A DNA stretch of 64,000 nt from Dentipellis sp. KUC8613 (lineage: Eukaryota; Basidiomycota; Agaricomycetes; Russulales; Hericiaceae), in assembly GCA_002286715.1 (NCBI GenBank), contig NSJX01000060.1, forward strand, positions 75,254 to 139,253. Reading direction: 5' to 3'. Each line of letters begins with the position of its first letter. The stretch's first letter is position 1. The translations under genes and the position numbers were made by a program. This document shows, piece by piece, positions 22,602 through 32,934 of this stretch. The notes below the pieces were generated by a model. That model searched no databases. It saw only the letters and a list, made by a program, of their open reading frames with translations, and was not told the origin of the DNA.

Positions 22602-22824
22602 TCAATACAGGGCATCCCTAGCATCATTCAGCACGGGCTCATCCTGGCGCGCCTATGAGCGTAAAACAGACAATCAGCATCCCGCTAATTCGACATAAAA
22701 ACACATAAAAACAAATGGCACGAACGTCTACAGACGCAGGCGCGGGCACCGGCGCAGCGACGGTCATCGTGAGGTTGAAAGCGAAGACGAGAGCGAGCAA
22801 GAACGAGAGGCGTGCGGAGAGCAT
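22602..22824 (-). CDS. small secreted protein C (49 aa)
   Basis: Exons: 22824-22726 and 22652-22602 (minus), phase 0. Exon 1 encodes a signal peptide (MLSARLSFLLALVFAFNLT) ending near AA-PVPAPASVD. The intron (22725-22653) starts GTTCGT and ends GCTCATAG. Exon 2 gives ARQDEPVLNDARDALY. The plan (signal peptide, Pro/Ala spacer, intron at the end of the spacer, acidic tail with a P-V-L motif) is that of genes A and B and of the gene at 37.3 kb. It is very short, but the TATA box (22917-22924), start and splice sites all agree. Function unknown. Confidence 0.7.
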
Positions 22825-22916
22825 CTTTGGCACAGACGAATTGGCAGTGGTGGTGGTAACGAATACGAGGGGGGCAGGATGTCTGGGGATAATATCTGCA
22901 AGCGATGACGACACGC

Positions 22917-22924
22917 CTTTATAC
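22917..22924 (-). promoter_or_regulatory. TATA box of secreted protein C
   Basis: GTATAAAGGCG on the minus strand, as in genes A and B. Confidence 0.65.
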
Positions 22925-23570
22925 ACCTCGCGCGGAACAGAGTAAAGGCCGAGAATGCAAGACATGCATTCCAGTGGCCGGATATAGCGGAGCGGGATAT
23001 ATATATGCGCAGAATGTCGATAGATCTGGGGTAGCGCTTGAGATTAATTGTATATTGAATGTAATTGACAACGACATTGACGTCGACCCGATCCACCATA
23101 ACGCTTGGAATCGAAGGGCTGAAGGGCCGTATATATATGTACCCCCGAACGCGGAAGCGAGGGTAGCTGTAACACGGACCTTTGAGATGCATATAAATTC
23201 GAGTGTTATTTGACGCGGGCACTTGTCTCTACTCCGTGATCGAGATGTCCAGCGGATGGGTTTCACGATCTCGGGGTCGCACGTACGCCAACTCCAGTGC
23301 GAATACATCTTCCGAGTCAGGCAGCCGACCGAAAGCGTGGACACGACACGAGAAACGGCGAACGCGGTCCTCCCAGGACATGTGGAATACAAGTCGAAGA
23401 TCTGCCCGATGTGATCAGAATCCGCAGCAAACAATATCTGTTCGCCACTCTACAGGAGCCCGTCCTCGAGTGTCCCCTGCGAACTTATCCAGACGCAAGC
23501 CCGTAAGTCACCAGTTCGCCGCGACACAATCAAGGCGCGTATACGAGCGCAGCCAAAGTCGCCGTCCGTC
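22925..23570. other. intergenic, divergent promoter region
   Basis: Lies between the minus-strand gene C and the plus-strand coiled-coil gene. The last 220 bases are duplicated upstream of the next paralogue (25.1-25.3 kb). Confidence 0.6.
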
Positions 23571-23571
23571 C

Positions 23572-23577
23572 TATATA
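23572..23577 (+). promoter_or_regulatory. TATA box, first coiled-coil paralogue
   Basis: GTCCTATATATGCGCC is shared with the box at 25318-25327; the ATG lies about 90 bases downstream in both genes. Confidence 0.65.
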
Positions 23578-23662
23578 TGCGCCTCGACACGCTTCAGCCC
23601 CTCACGCACCTTGTCCTCGAGCACAGTCCTTCTCCTCCTGCGCATGTGCGGCGTGTCCTGCA

Positions 23663-24981
23663 ATGTCTTCTTCTCCAAATTCCGGCCTTGAGGCCATGAT
23701 GCAGCGCTACCAAAACCATTCCGCCCGCATACACACCGCGCTCGCAGCACTAGGATGCATGGACGACCCCGACGAGGCAGGCTGGCGCGCAGGCTTCGAG
23801 CGCGAGCTCGTACGTGCCTTCCAGACTCGGATATCCTATCCCGCGCCGCCAGATAGACCTGACCGACGAGCCCATACTTACCCAGGAGCGAGCAACGATG
23901 TGCAAGAAGCTGATCGACGTCGTGGCCCCGGAGCTCGAGCATGCAGACAATCCGTGTGTCGCTGCGCTCTTGTCGGAGTGGGCCGTTGCAAATGAAGCGG
24001 GGGTCCCGCCTGCACTGGGCCAGTACGCGAGTGAGGTCGCGGATAAAGAGTGCGCGGCGCGCTTGAATGGGTGCTTCGATGGCGAGCTGGGTGACGATCG
24101 CTGGTGGGAGGCGCTTTCCAGAGCTCCTGCTCCCCAGTCGTCTCCGCGATCAGACGACGACGAGACCCAGAGCTCCGGTTCAGATCCAGTTGAGGAAGAT
24201 ATTGACGAAGATGCCGAGAAGTGCACTGACGAAGATGAGGAAATGAGCGGGAGTTCCGAAGTGGACGATACACTGGTGGCTGGAGACCGTGACGGACTCA
24301 GAAGACGCCTTGAACTTGTAGTGCCGCCGGTACGTCCTCTCCCCATCTTACCCTCGCTCTATACTTGCTGAGCTCAGGACGACAATCCTACAGCAATGCT
24401 CGTGCCAGCAAGAATCTCAGTCCATCCCTGCATCTGAGGGAGAAACCCGTGACACTGCCGCCCACTGCCGCAAGCGCAAGCGCACAAGTAAGCGTCTTTC
24501 GCGCTGACTTGTATTTCGCCGCAAACGCACCTAATTTGACAGGTTCCACAGAGTCGGACGACGAGACTCTGAAGAGCTCCGAGAGTGCGTCGAGCGCCGA
24601 AGCCGACGATCATGCTGCGGAAATAAGGAAAGGTGCGTCGCCTCCTACTTCTCATAAGCTGCGGATCCGGACTCGCCCTCTCCTGATCACTAACCTTTTC
24701 CTACCACTCCAGCGGTCAAAAAAGCCAGCACGGTCCTGAAACTCATGGGAGAACAGGTCGAAGATATGCGCGACCTACGAGAACTCGTCGACCGCACCTT
24801 GCAAAACACGCTCAACCAGCTCGGCGCCGAGAACCGCTTGCTGCGAGACAGGGTGTCCCGTCTTGAGCGGCTCGAAGGGCAGGGCGACCATCGCGCGGGG
24901 ACGGGTGAGAGAGATGTGATGCCGGTTGTTTGGGCGCGTGAAGGGGGCGAGGATGCGAAGAGGGCGAGGAAGGAGGAGTGA
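23663..24981 (+). CDS. five-exon acidic/coiled-coil protein, paralogue 1 (degenerate zinc cluster)
   Basis: Exons: 23663-23809, 23886-24329, 24373-24487, 24543-24632, 24713-24981; 354 residues, all junctions in frame. Residues 1-49 (GLEAMMQRYQ to WRAGFEREL) and 50-130 (ending GDDRWWEAL) form a helical N-terminal half conserved in all three paralogues. An acidic Asp/Glu/Ser region follows. Exon 3 holds CSCQQ and AAHCRKRKRTS, where the third paralogue has a complete Zn(II)2Cys6 cluster, so only three cysteines remain. The C-terminus is a leucine-rich coiled coil (LGAENRLLRDRVSRLERL) and a basic end. A basic KRKR stretch suggests a nuclear location. The acceptor of exon 3 (GAG before CTC) is chosen because it restores frame and matches paralogue 2. 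Confidence 0.8.
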
Positions 24982-25317
24982 GGAAATGCAGTGTGCGGGA
25001 TCTTGAGTGTGAGGATATGGAAATGGGGGGAGATATGCTTACTGCAGAGTAGTTCGAGTGTAATACCAGGAAAGATCTTATGTCCTCGATCTACTGTCAA
25101 CGCGAGGGTCAAAACGACGGACATGTGGAATACGAGTCGTAGACCCACCTGGTGCGATCAGAATCCGCGTCCGACAACAGCATCCAAGTAATCGCCGCCC
25201 TACAGGTGCCCGCCGTCCTCAAGTGTCCGCGACGAACTTATCCGGGCGCAAGCCCGTAACTCACCAATTCGCCGCGACGCAATCAAAAACCGCGCGCAGC
25301 CAAAATCGCCGTCTGTC

Positions 25318-25327
25318 CTATATATGC
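25318..25327 (+). promoter_or_regulatory. TATA box, second coiled-coil paralogue
   Basis: CTATATATGC in a block duplicated from the promoter of paralogue 1. Confidence 0.65.
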
Positions 25328-25408
25328 GCCGGCTTCCCAGCCCCGCACACACTGCATCCTCGAGCACAGTCCTTCTCCTCCTACGCATGTGCGACGACGT
25401 ATCCCACA

Positions 25409-26712
25409 ATGCCTTCTACCCCGGATTCTGGCCTTGAGGCCATAATGCAGCGCTACCAGACCCAATCCGCCCGCATGCACACCGCGCTCCTGATACTAGG
25501 CAGGGCGGATCCGAGTCTCGACGCCGCCGGCGCCGCAAGCTGGCGCGCAGGCTTCGAGCGCGAGCTCGTGCGTGCCTCCCCTCCCTCCCGCCGCCTCGTC
25601 GCCCTATACGTAGACCTGATCGCCCGGCCGGCGCGTATACTCACAGGAGCGCGTGGCGCTGTGCATGAATATGATCGAGGCCATGGCCCCAGGGCGCATG
25701 CTCGCAGACGACCCGTGCGTCGCTGTGATCCTGGCGAAGTGGGCCGTGGCGCATGAAGCCGGGGTCGTGCCTGCGCTGGGTGAGTATGCGAGTGAGCTCG
25801 CGGGTAGAGAGCGTGCGGCGCGCTTGAATGGGTGCTTCGATGGCGAGCTTGGGGACGATCGCTGGTGGGAGGCGCTTTCCAGGAATTTGGAGCCCCAGTC
25901 GTCTCCGCGAACAGACGACGAGGAGACGCAGAGTTCCGATTCAGATCCAGAGGATATCGACGAAGACGCCGAGGAGTGCACAGACGACGATGAAGACACA
26001 TTGGACGATACGCCGGTCCCTGGAGGCCGTGACGGACTGAGAGGACGCCTTGAACTCGTAGTGCCGCCGGTACGTCCTCCCCCCATCGTTCCCCTACCCT
26101 ACGCTTTCTGAGCTCGAGTGGCAACCCGCACAGCCATGCCCGTGCCAACAGGAGTCCGCCCTGTCACCTGTCCAGGAAAACCACGACACCGCCGCCCACT
26201 GCACGCGAGGCCGCAAGCGCAAGCGCACAAGTAAGCCTCCTTCATACTGATTGATGTTTCGCTGTGGACGTACCTCATTTGTCAGGTTCCACCGAGCCGG
26301 ACGACGAGACCATAAAGAGCTCTGAGACTGTATCAACGCTGAGCGCCGATGCCGAAACCGATGCCGACGATGATCCTGGGGAAATCCGGGCAGGTGCGTC
26401 ACCCTCAAACTGCAGGCAACTGGCTCGCTCCCACTAACATTTTTCCACCCCACTCCAGCGGTCAAAAATGGCAGGGCAGGCCTGAAGCTCATGAAAGAAC
26501 AGCTTGAAGCTCTCCATGACCTGCGCGAGGCGCTCAACCAGCTCAGCGACGACAATCATGAGCTGCGAGACAGGGTGTCCCGTCTTGAACGGCTCGTAGG
26601 GCATCCGCAAGAGGGCAACCGTCGGGCGGGGGCTGACGAAAGGGACGTGAAGCCGGTCGTTTTGGGGTGTGAGGGGGCCGGGAATGCGAAAAGGGAGAGG
26701 AAGGAGGAGTGA
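25409..26712 (+). CDS. five-exon acidic/coiled-coil protein, paralogue 2 (degenerate zinc cluster)
   Basis: Exons: 25409-25567, 25647-26069, 26113-26230, 26286-26393, 26459-26712; 353 residues. It closely follows paralogue 1: N-terminal GLEAIMQRYQ and WRAGFEREL, GDDRWWEALSR, then an acidic tract (DIDEDAEECTDDDEDTLDD). Exon 3 keeps CPCQQES and HCTRGRKRKRTS. The last exon is a coiled coil (LNQLSDDNHELRDRVSRLE) with a basic tail. Exon boundaries and phases are identical to paralogue 1, so this is a recent tandem duplicate including the promoter. Loss of half the cysteines means that it probably cannot bind two zinc ions; dimerisation through the coiled coil could still allow it to act on partners. 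Function inferred only. Confidence 0.8.
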
Positions 26713-27054
26713 GGAAATGCAGTGAGGGAATTTGGCAGGGTTAGCTGGAGTGCGAGGGTCTGTAAATGGCGGGAGATGTGTACTAAACTCCGAATGTGAT
26801 ACGAGGAAGAATTTGTATCCTCGACCTGGTGTTGTGCGAGAATCAAAACGGTGACTTTGGAAGACAGCAAGGCACAGCACCGAACTCTGACAAAAGGCAT
26901 CAGTGACGGAGGTCCGGACAAGAGCATTAGTCGGATCCCGCGCCCGAAGGCGCAAACCAAGCGAAAGTAGATGTCTAGAATGAGACCGTAGACCGCGCGA
27001 TCGATTTCATTTGTCGGCCCTAGAACTGCAGCAGTGAGTTCGCCGTCGGCGCCG

Positions 27055-27065
27055 CATATATATGC
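27055..27065 (+). promoter_or_regulatory. TATA box, Zn(II)2Cys6 paralogue
   Basis: CATATATATGC, 56 bases before the ATG at 27121, similar to the boxes of paralogues 1 and 2. Confidence 0.6.
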
Positions 27066-27120
27066 GTCTCCTCGAGTAGTTCAACCTTTTCTTCGCACCT
27101 ACGACACCGTCCGCCTAGCA

Positions 27121-28772
27121 ATGTCGTCCGGCACCTCGCCCGGGGTCGAGGCAATGATGAAGCGCCACGAAAACCAAGCCTGTCGTATCTGCTGCGCGCT
27201 CCTGGCCCTAAGCAAGCAAGACGCCCCCGACGCCGCGCGCTGGCACGCCGGCTTTGAGCGCGAGCTCGTACGTCCCAGATGCCCAGTGTCCCACATTGCC
27301 CCACATCCCTCACCATAGAGCACCCAGGAGCAAGTCGCCCTATGCAAAATGCTCATCGACGCCATGCACCCGGGCCCGCCGCAGCCCGCGCTCGCGACCA
27401 ACCCATTCGTGGCCGCGCTCCTGCAGGAGTGGGCCGGTGCGCACGAGGCGCAGGAGCCGCCGCGCGTCGTCGAATTTGCGCGCATGCTGGCGGAGCAGGA
27501 GGATGCGGCGCGTGAGAGCGGGTATTTTGATGCGCTTGGGGATGGGCGCTGGTGGGAGGAGCTGGCTGGCTCTGGCGGCGGCGCGTCTGCGGGGCCTGCG
27601 GACGGGCGCGAGGTCGCCTTGCCGGATGGGCGCCAGATGGATGTTCCGGGGCTGCCGACGTTGACAGCTTCGTCTTCGGTAGCGAAGACAAAGCAAGAGC
27701 CTGGCCCAGATGAACATGTCGGAAGCGCCGGCGAGCGTGGCACAGACGACATCGATCAGGGTGAGGTGTCAAGAAAGAGGTCCAAGCTGGACACTGATGC
27801 GGATGAAAAAATCGCAGAACCATTGGTTCGTTGTTCCTCTCGTCCGCTCCTAGCGCTCGCTGATGCCGCGCCGTGCTACAGATGTCGCCTTGCTCCAGCT
27901 GTGCGCGGAACCAGCTGCCCTGCGCACGCGAAACAGACAGCGCCAGTGGCGCCTGCACAAGCTGTCAAGTCCGCGGAGCATGGTGTAGCATGGAGAGAAG
28001 GCCCGCGTCTACCAACCCAAAACGTGCGCCCGCTAGAAAAAGATTACGTCCTAGCGATATCAAGAGTAAGACCAAGAGTAAGCATCCTGATCATCCAAAC
28101 ATAGAACTATCTATACTCACACGTATCTTGCCGCAGAAACGAAGAGAGGTTTAGAGGACAGCGCCGATAGGTCTAGCGCCAACGAGTTCAAGACACACAC
28201 GGCAGGTATATCGTTATAACGCCTTCGGCCATCTTCCCCAGCTGACTCTGTCGCCAGAGCAGCAAGCACAATCGTCTGCGCGACCGGAAGGCTCAAGCCT
28301 GCAGCCAGAGTCGACCAGTTCCTCATCCGTTAGCCGTCCAGCATCCACCAACGACGTCGCAAGCACCGCTTCGGCCGTAGAATCAACTGTCACCGACGAC
28401 GCCACTCTGCAGAAGGCGGTGGACGAGCTGAAGTATGAAAATCGCGAGTTGCGAGACACAGTTGCCCAACTCGCCCCCGCCCAAGTTGCCCTGCATAATA
28501 CCGTCAACGAACAGAAGGAACAGATACGTCAGCTGTGGGAAGCGACTCACGCGACGCAGCACACTCTTCAGGAAAAGACCAGCCATCCAGAGAAGGAAAT
28601 TCAGCGACTGCAAGATAAGCTGTCCCAGCTTGATCATACGGTCGAGTGGCTCGTATGCCATTGGCCGGGGGGTGAGCATCGTCAGAAGACGGACGAGCGA
28701 GATGAGAAACCCGTCAATGGAGTATCTGCGGAGAGAAGGCATCGTATCAAACGGTCTCCAGAGGGGAAGTAA
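27121..28772 (+). CDS. Zn(II)2Cys6 binuclear cluster protein with central DNA-binding domain and C-terminal coiled coil
   Basis: Exons: 27121-27267, 27328-27825, 27882-28077, 28137-28205, 28258-28772; 474 residues. The N-terminus (GVEAMMKRHE to WHAGFEREL, then GDGRWWEEL) is shared with the two upstream paralogues. Exon 3 encodes six cysteines spaced C-x2-C-x6-C-x10-C-x2-C-x6-C (C219, C222, C229, C240, C243, C250), exactly the fungal zinc-cluster pattern, followed by a basic stretch KRAPARKRLRPSD. Residues of about 355-425 form a coiled coil. Exon 3 may instead end at 28065, in the same phase. The exon 5 acceptor at 28257 is chosen because it restores frame and has a CTGAC branch site just upstream. 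Likely a nuclear DNA-binding regulator. The central position of the cluster is unusual, since it is most often N-terminal. Confidence 0.82.
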
Positions 28773-30704
28773 AGGAGGGTCAGTAAAAGTAGATCCTGCG
28801 AGAAGGTGACACTTACTTGCGCAACGGTCAGTAGAGTCGTCGACGAGACGAGAGTGTGGTTAGGAGCCAAGACACGTAGATCGAATGCCATGCTGATCCA
28901 ATTCGCGTTATTCTATTCTAAGAAGTCTTTTGGCGTATGGGTCATAAGGGTGTAGAGGACAGCTCAGAGAGAAGATAGATGGCAGGCGCTACTTCCCTGG
29001 TCCGACTGGTCGCTTGTGCCGTCCGTAAACGAGCAAATAGACACAAACAAAAGCTGCAGCCTCACCGGTACCTCAGCGACTCGGGCTCGAAAGCCGACCA
29101 CCTCCAATTATTCCCACCAACCAACAGTCGATCATACACGCATGTTCCTGATGCTATTCAATATTTCTAAGAATACCTCCCACATGCATAGCTGTGGGAC
29201 GTTATCATGTCCATTTCCCGGTGAGCATCGGCATTCAGGATTTTCAAGTTTCAACCTTTGATGCAACTGTGATATGTCATAGGTGAGTATATCTTAGTAA
29301 GCATTGAGGCTTGCAAGGTGCCTGGCGGCCTCGAGCGGGCGTGATGTATACTTATCGTGAATAGATTTACTACAGAACCAAGCCACAGCTGCTGATCAAC
29401 GAGTACTCATATCATAGTTTGTAGGTTTGACGTCGCTTTTCAGGATTTATGGTGTAGGGTGCTTCTCAGTATCAATGGCCAATCCACAACGAAACTCCTT
29501 GCATCCTCTGTCTTCAGGGCTTGTTCATGGATTTCAAGTCCGGGGGGGGGGGGGCAAAGCCTTGGCCCAATAATTCTACATCAAACCAATCGTGTTGTTT
29601 CCCAAGTGCCTTGATCGGTTGCACACGTTTCCGTTGGCCAGATCGCCATCCGAACAACCATGGAGGAAATGGGACAATCCGACGGGGGGTGGCGGTGCGG
29701 CTGAAGACTGAACGTCGAGTTCCGGTTACTATATTACTCAGTAAGTATTCTTCGACTTTGATACCCGTGGTTTCTCCTGGTTCTCTTATTCTTTGCTACA
29801 GAATTGACACGTTCCTTCAGATTTACTCTCGCCTACGTATAGACCTAATAGAAATTGATTTCTGGCGGCCGACCGAAGAGACCTCGCCGCACTGCAAAGG
29901 CGTCTGGAAATCAGCATATAGTAGTGAGTCCCACTCTCTATCTTTGATACGAGCGACGCACGTTCCGGCATGACCTTATGGACGTGCTTGATCTCGGCCT
30001 GGACATATCTTGTCCCAAGCTGTGCTGCCGCGCAGGCAGCGGGGTCCAGGAACGAGACCAGCTCTTTACCACCGTCGCAGTTTCTTCGGCACTTATCCGG
30101 CACCCTCCTTACACCCGCTGCAGCAACACCTCTGCAGTGTCATCCGCTCTGCACGATCGTCGGCACATCGAGCGAACTGATGGTACTCATCTTCCCTAGG
30201 AACAGGATCTTTCCGTGCCGAGTCTTGTCGGGTAGTCCATATACTGATTTCCCAAAAATTGAACTTATCTTCACAGGTTCTATCATTTCCACAGCGCGAG
30301 CTATCACCTTCAAACCCGAGTCTACATAGACCCGACGCATTTACTACGGTAAAGGCAGTCTCTTTCAAACCCAGAGACCACATGTCCGACCACATTCAGA
30401 GCCTCGATCGGCACTGACCACCACGGGCCCGTGCCCCCACTCGCAGACAACGTACATGGTCGCAGTGCACCGCTAAAATCCCGCCCGGGCTCGACCCATC
30501 CACCCAGATAAGTAGCACCCAAATTTCAACATCACGCCGTGCCGTACCTATGTATCACACGCCTCGGTGGGTTTGTTCAATGTTCGGCCCATGCCCGATC
30601 GCACCTGGCCTCAACCTACTCCCGCGCACCCGCGTCGAAGCGCCAATGCGACTGGACTGTTCACCCACTCACAGTGTGACCGACTCTCCCCGCGTGCGCC
30701 GTGC
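28773..30704. other. intergenic, no gene assignable; poly-G tract
   Basis: Frames at 29521-29973 and 29970-30329 (plus) have intron-like borders (GTAAGT at about 29741, CTACAG at about 29801) but no recognisable protein. A run of twelve G lies near 29541. This may be gene debris. Confidence 0.4.
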
Positions 30705-30710
30705 TATAAA
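30705..30710 (+). promoter_or_regulatory. TATA box of Kex2-repeat precursor 1
   Basis: CTATAAATT, about 135 bases before the ATG at 30844. Confidence 0.6.
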
Positions 30711-30843
30711 TTGAGGAAGCCTCGTCGTTATATCCTCCATCGCCTTCAGTTCCCTCCGAAGCCCGACCTGTCAGTACCATCTTCCTGTTCCTTGCGTATC
30801 TGCAGTACTCCTGACGCCTCATAAACATCAGCATCCAGTGATC

Positions 30844-31227
30844 ATGTTCGCCGCACGCCTTACGACCCTCTTCGCGCTCCTCACGCTCGGGCTGTCGCTC
30901 GTCTCCGCCGCGCCCACCCCCGTCGACCTGGACGTCAGTACTTACTTTCTCTGCACTATATTCCACACCGACGAGGCATGCTGACGATATCTTGCTACCC
31001 AGGTGAAGCGCGCGGAGGAGGACAAGCGCTGCACGCTCGGCTACGCCTGTGGCGACTGGAAGCGTGAGGAGGAGGAGCGCAAGCGCGAGGAAGAGGCGAA
31101 GCGCTGCACGCTCGGCTACGCCTGCGGTGACTGGAAGCGCGAGGAGGAAGAGGCGAAGCGCGCCGAGGAGGAGAAGAAGCGCTGCACGCTCGGCTACGCT
31201 TGCGGCGACTGGAAGCGTGAGGATTAG
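30844..31227 (+). CDS. Kex2-processed repeat peptide precursor 1 (3 x CTLGYACGDW)
   Basis: Exons: 30844-30933 and 31003-31227, phase 0, 104 residues. Exon 1 is a signal peptide (MFAARLTTLFALLTLGLSLVSAA) and PTPVDLD. The intron starts GTCAGT and ends ACCCAG. Exon 2 begins VKRAEEDKR and then carries three identical decapeptides CTLGYACGDW, each preceded and followed by Lys-Arg and separated by spacers of about 15 Glu/Lys/Arg residues. Kex2 cleaves after Lys-Arg and Kex1-type trimming removes the basic pair, so three copies of one ten-residue peptide with two cysteines would be released. The plan is that of alpha-factor-type pheromone precursors and fungal KEP peptides. What the peptide does, and whether the cysteines pair, is not known from sequence. 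Confidence 0.85.
31030..31212 (+). repeat. three coding repeats CTLGYACGDW
   Basis: Cores differ only at silent sites, while the spacers differ in length (15 and 16 residues) and sequence. Confidence 0.9.
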
Positions 31228-32776
31228 GCGACGCGACTCGGCTGCCCATGTGGAGATTGGAAGTGTAGCCTATGTTCGCGCTATGCAGTCTGTAACGAAT
31301 ACGATGATTGATGAACATGTATGAAACGGAGGAGAATGAGAGTGCGATGGAGCAATAGCGGAGAGGAGGATGAGTGGGCGAGGGCGAAGTGTGCGGATCG
31401 GGCGGAAGACGAGAGACATGGAGGCGGAGTCGGCTCAAGCAAAGAAGTAGCAGCGCTATCGTTAAACAGTATCCTGCTTCACGGTCAATAGACGATCCCT
31501 AAGAACAATCAGCAGGTTCGTAAGCTCACCGATGCGGGAAACGGCATCCATGGGCATTTCGCCCAAGTTCCCAACTGCGCTATCCCTCAGCTCCCGAAGT
31601 ACTGACAAGTTCCTGAAACCACCGAACTCACCAGTCTACCGAAACTAAGATCCTAGTAACACCTCCGATTGCTCCGATGTCGACTTCCCGGATATGTATA
31701 CATATGGGGTTTTCGCGTGCAGCACTTTGGCTTTTCCTGTGACTCGGTTATCGCGTAGCTGTTGGCGTACCTTCGGCTACGTATGTAGGAATGTCCAGTT
31801 CGTGCTTGACTAAGTGCGATCTGCATTTCATCCGAGGGGTATGACTCCTCGGCCGCGGAAAAGCGCGCGTGTATGCGTGTTGTATGCGCCTCCTGGGGAC
31901 GGAGATCGGTCAGGACAACAGGGATCCGATCATACCTCATCATGAGATCCACAAGATCGCAGCATCGCCGAACGTCGACCGAGATCATCCGTATAGGACG
32001 AGCAAGAAAACCACGTAGCAAGCAAAACCGCGGTAGGAGGAAAGAGTCGCGAAGGAGGGAGTACGTAGAGGACAAGCCGGGCCTTGACGAGCTCTCGATG
32101 GCCGCCGGGATCCCCCGAGCTCAGTGAGCGCCGTTGCGCTGGTAAGCGCCTGCCTCCAATTGTTTGCGAATGCCAGTAAGCCGTCTCTCTTGAGAACCGA
32201 GTTGCCTCTGGCATGGACGCATCATGCACCTAGCCCATATCTACCTCCAAAGGAATCTGTTTTTCTTCACAATATCCATATGGATGCCAGAGGTATGCTT
32301 GAGCTCAATTGTCAGCATGACGTGGCGACGCGATTTCTGCTGGGCTGGCTTTGCGCAAGATGAATCATCTGAACCTTGCGGAGGACTAAGCCTGTGCCCG
32401 GTGAGTCCATCAATATCATGTCACATCTTTACGAACCTTTCCTGACTTTACTTCGGTGGATTTGTGGAAGAAGGCTGCTCATCAGTCAGGTAAACGGCAT
32501 ACGGTTTTCAGGACGCTTACGACGACAGTCAAGAAGAACGGCTGAGAGCAACGTACACCGACGGTTATGAACGGGCTCTTTGATACTATGTATCATCACT
32601 GACAACTACGTTCACGTACCAGCACATTATAATTAGCGACGACTCCGCGACAGCGACGCGTCACTAAGCCGTCACTATATCCATACCTGCACCTTCCCAA
32701 GTAACCCGGCTCGCCCGCGCGGGCCTCCGTAGACACACAAGGCCTCTTACACTGCACCCATGCGGGCCGTTGCTAC
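31228..32776. other. intergenic, no gene assignable
   Basis: A minus-strand frame at 32075-31653 (140 codons) has no family match or splice support. The stretch runs up to the inverted-repeat element. Confidence 0.45.
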
Positions 32777-32794
32777 TGGATGACTTTCCGTAAC
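32777..32794 (+). repeat. left terminal inverted repeat
   Basis: TGGATGACTTTCCGTAAC, followed at 32796-32813 by an 18-bp perfect palindrome containing GAGGCCTC. Confidence 0.85.
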
Positions 32795-32906
32795 GATTTA
32801 GAGGCCTCTAAATATCTAAACTTGCTCTAAATGTGAGATAGATCTGTGATCGGGGGGTCGATTTCAAGCTCAGCAGCTGATGCAGGTCGTTCTATCCAGC
32901 GCTGTT

Positions 32907-32934
32907 TAGAAAGGGGGGTCGACCCCCCTTTCTA
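32907..32934. repeat. 28-bp perfect palindrome around GTCGAC
   Basis: Six G, GTCGAC centre and six C with matching flanks, perfectly self-complementary. A half-like copy (GGGGGGTCGA) lies near 32852. Confidence 0.9.

Noticed and set aside
29521..30329. two plus-strand frames with intron-like borders
   Set aside because: No recognisable protein family, poly-G run inside the first, and the frames cannot be joined convincingly.
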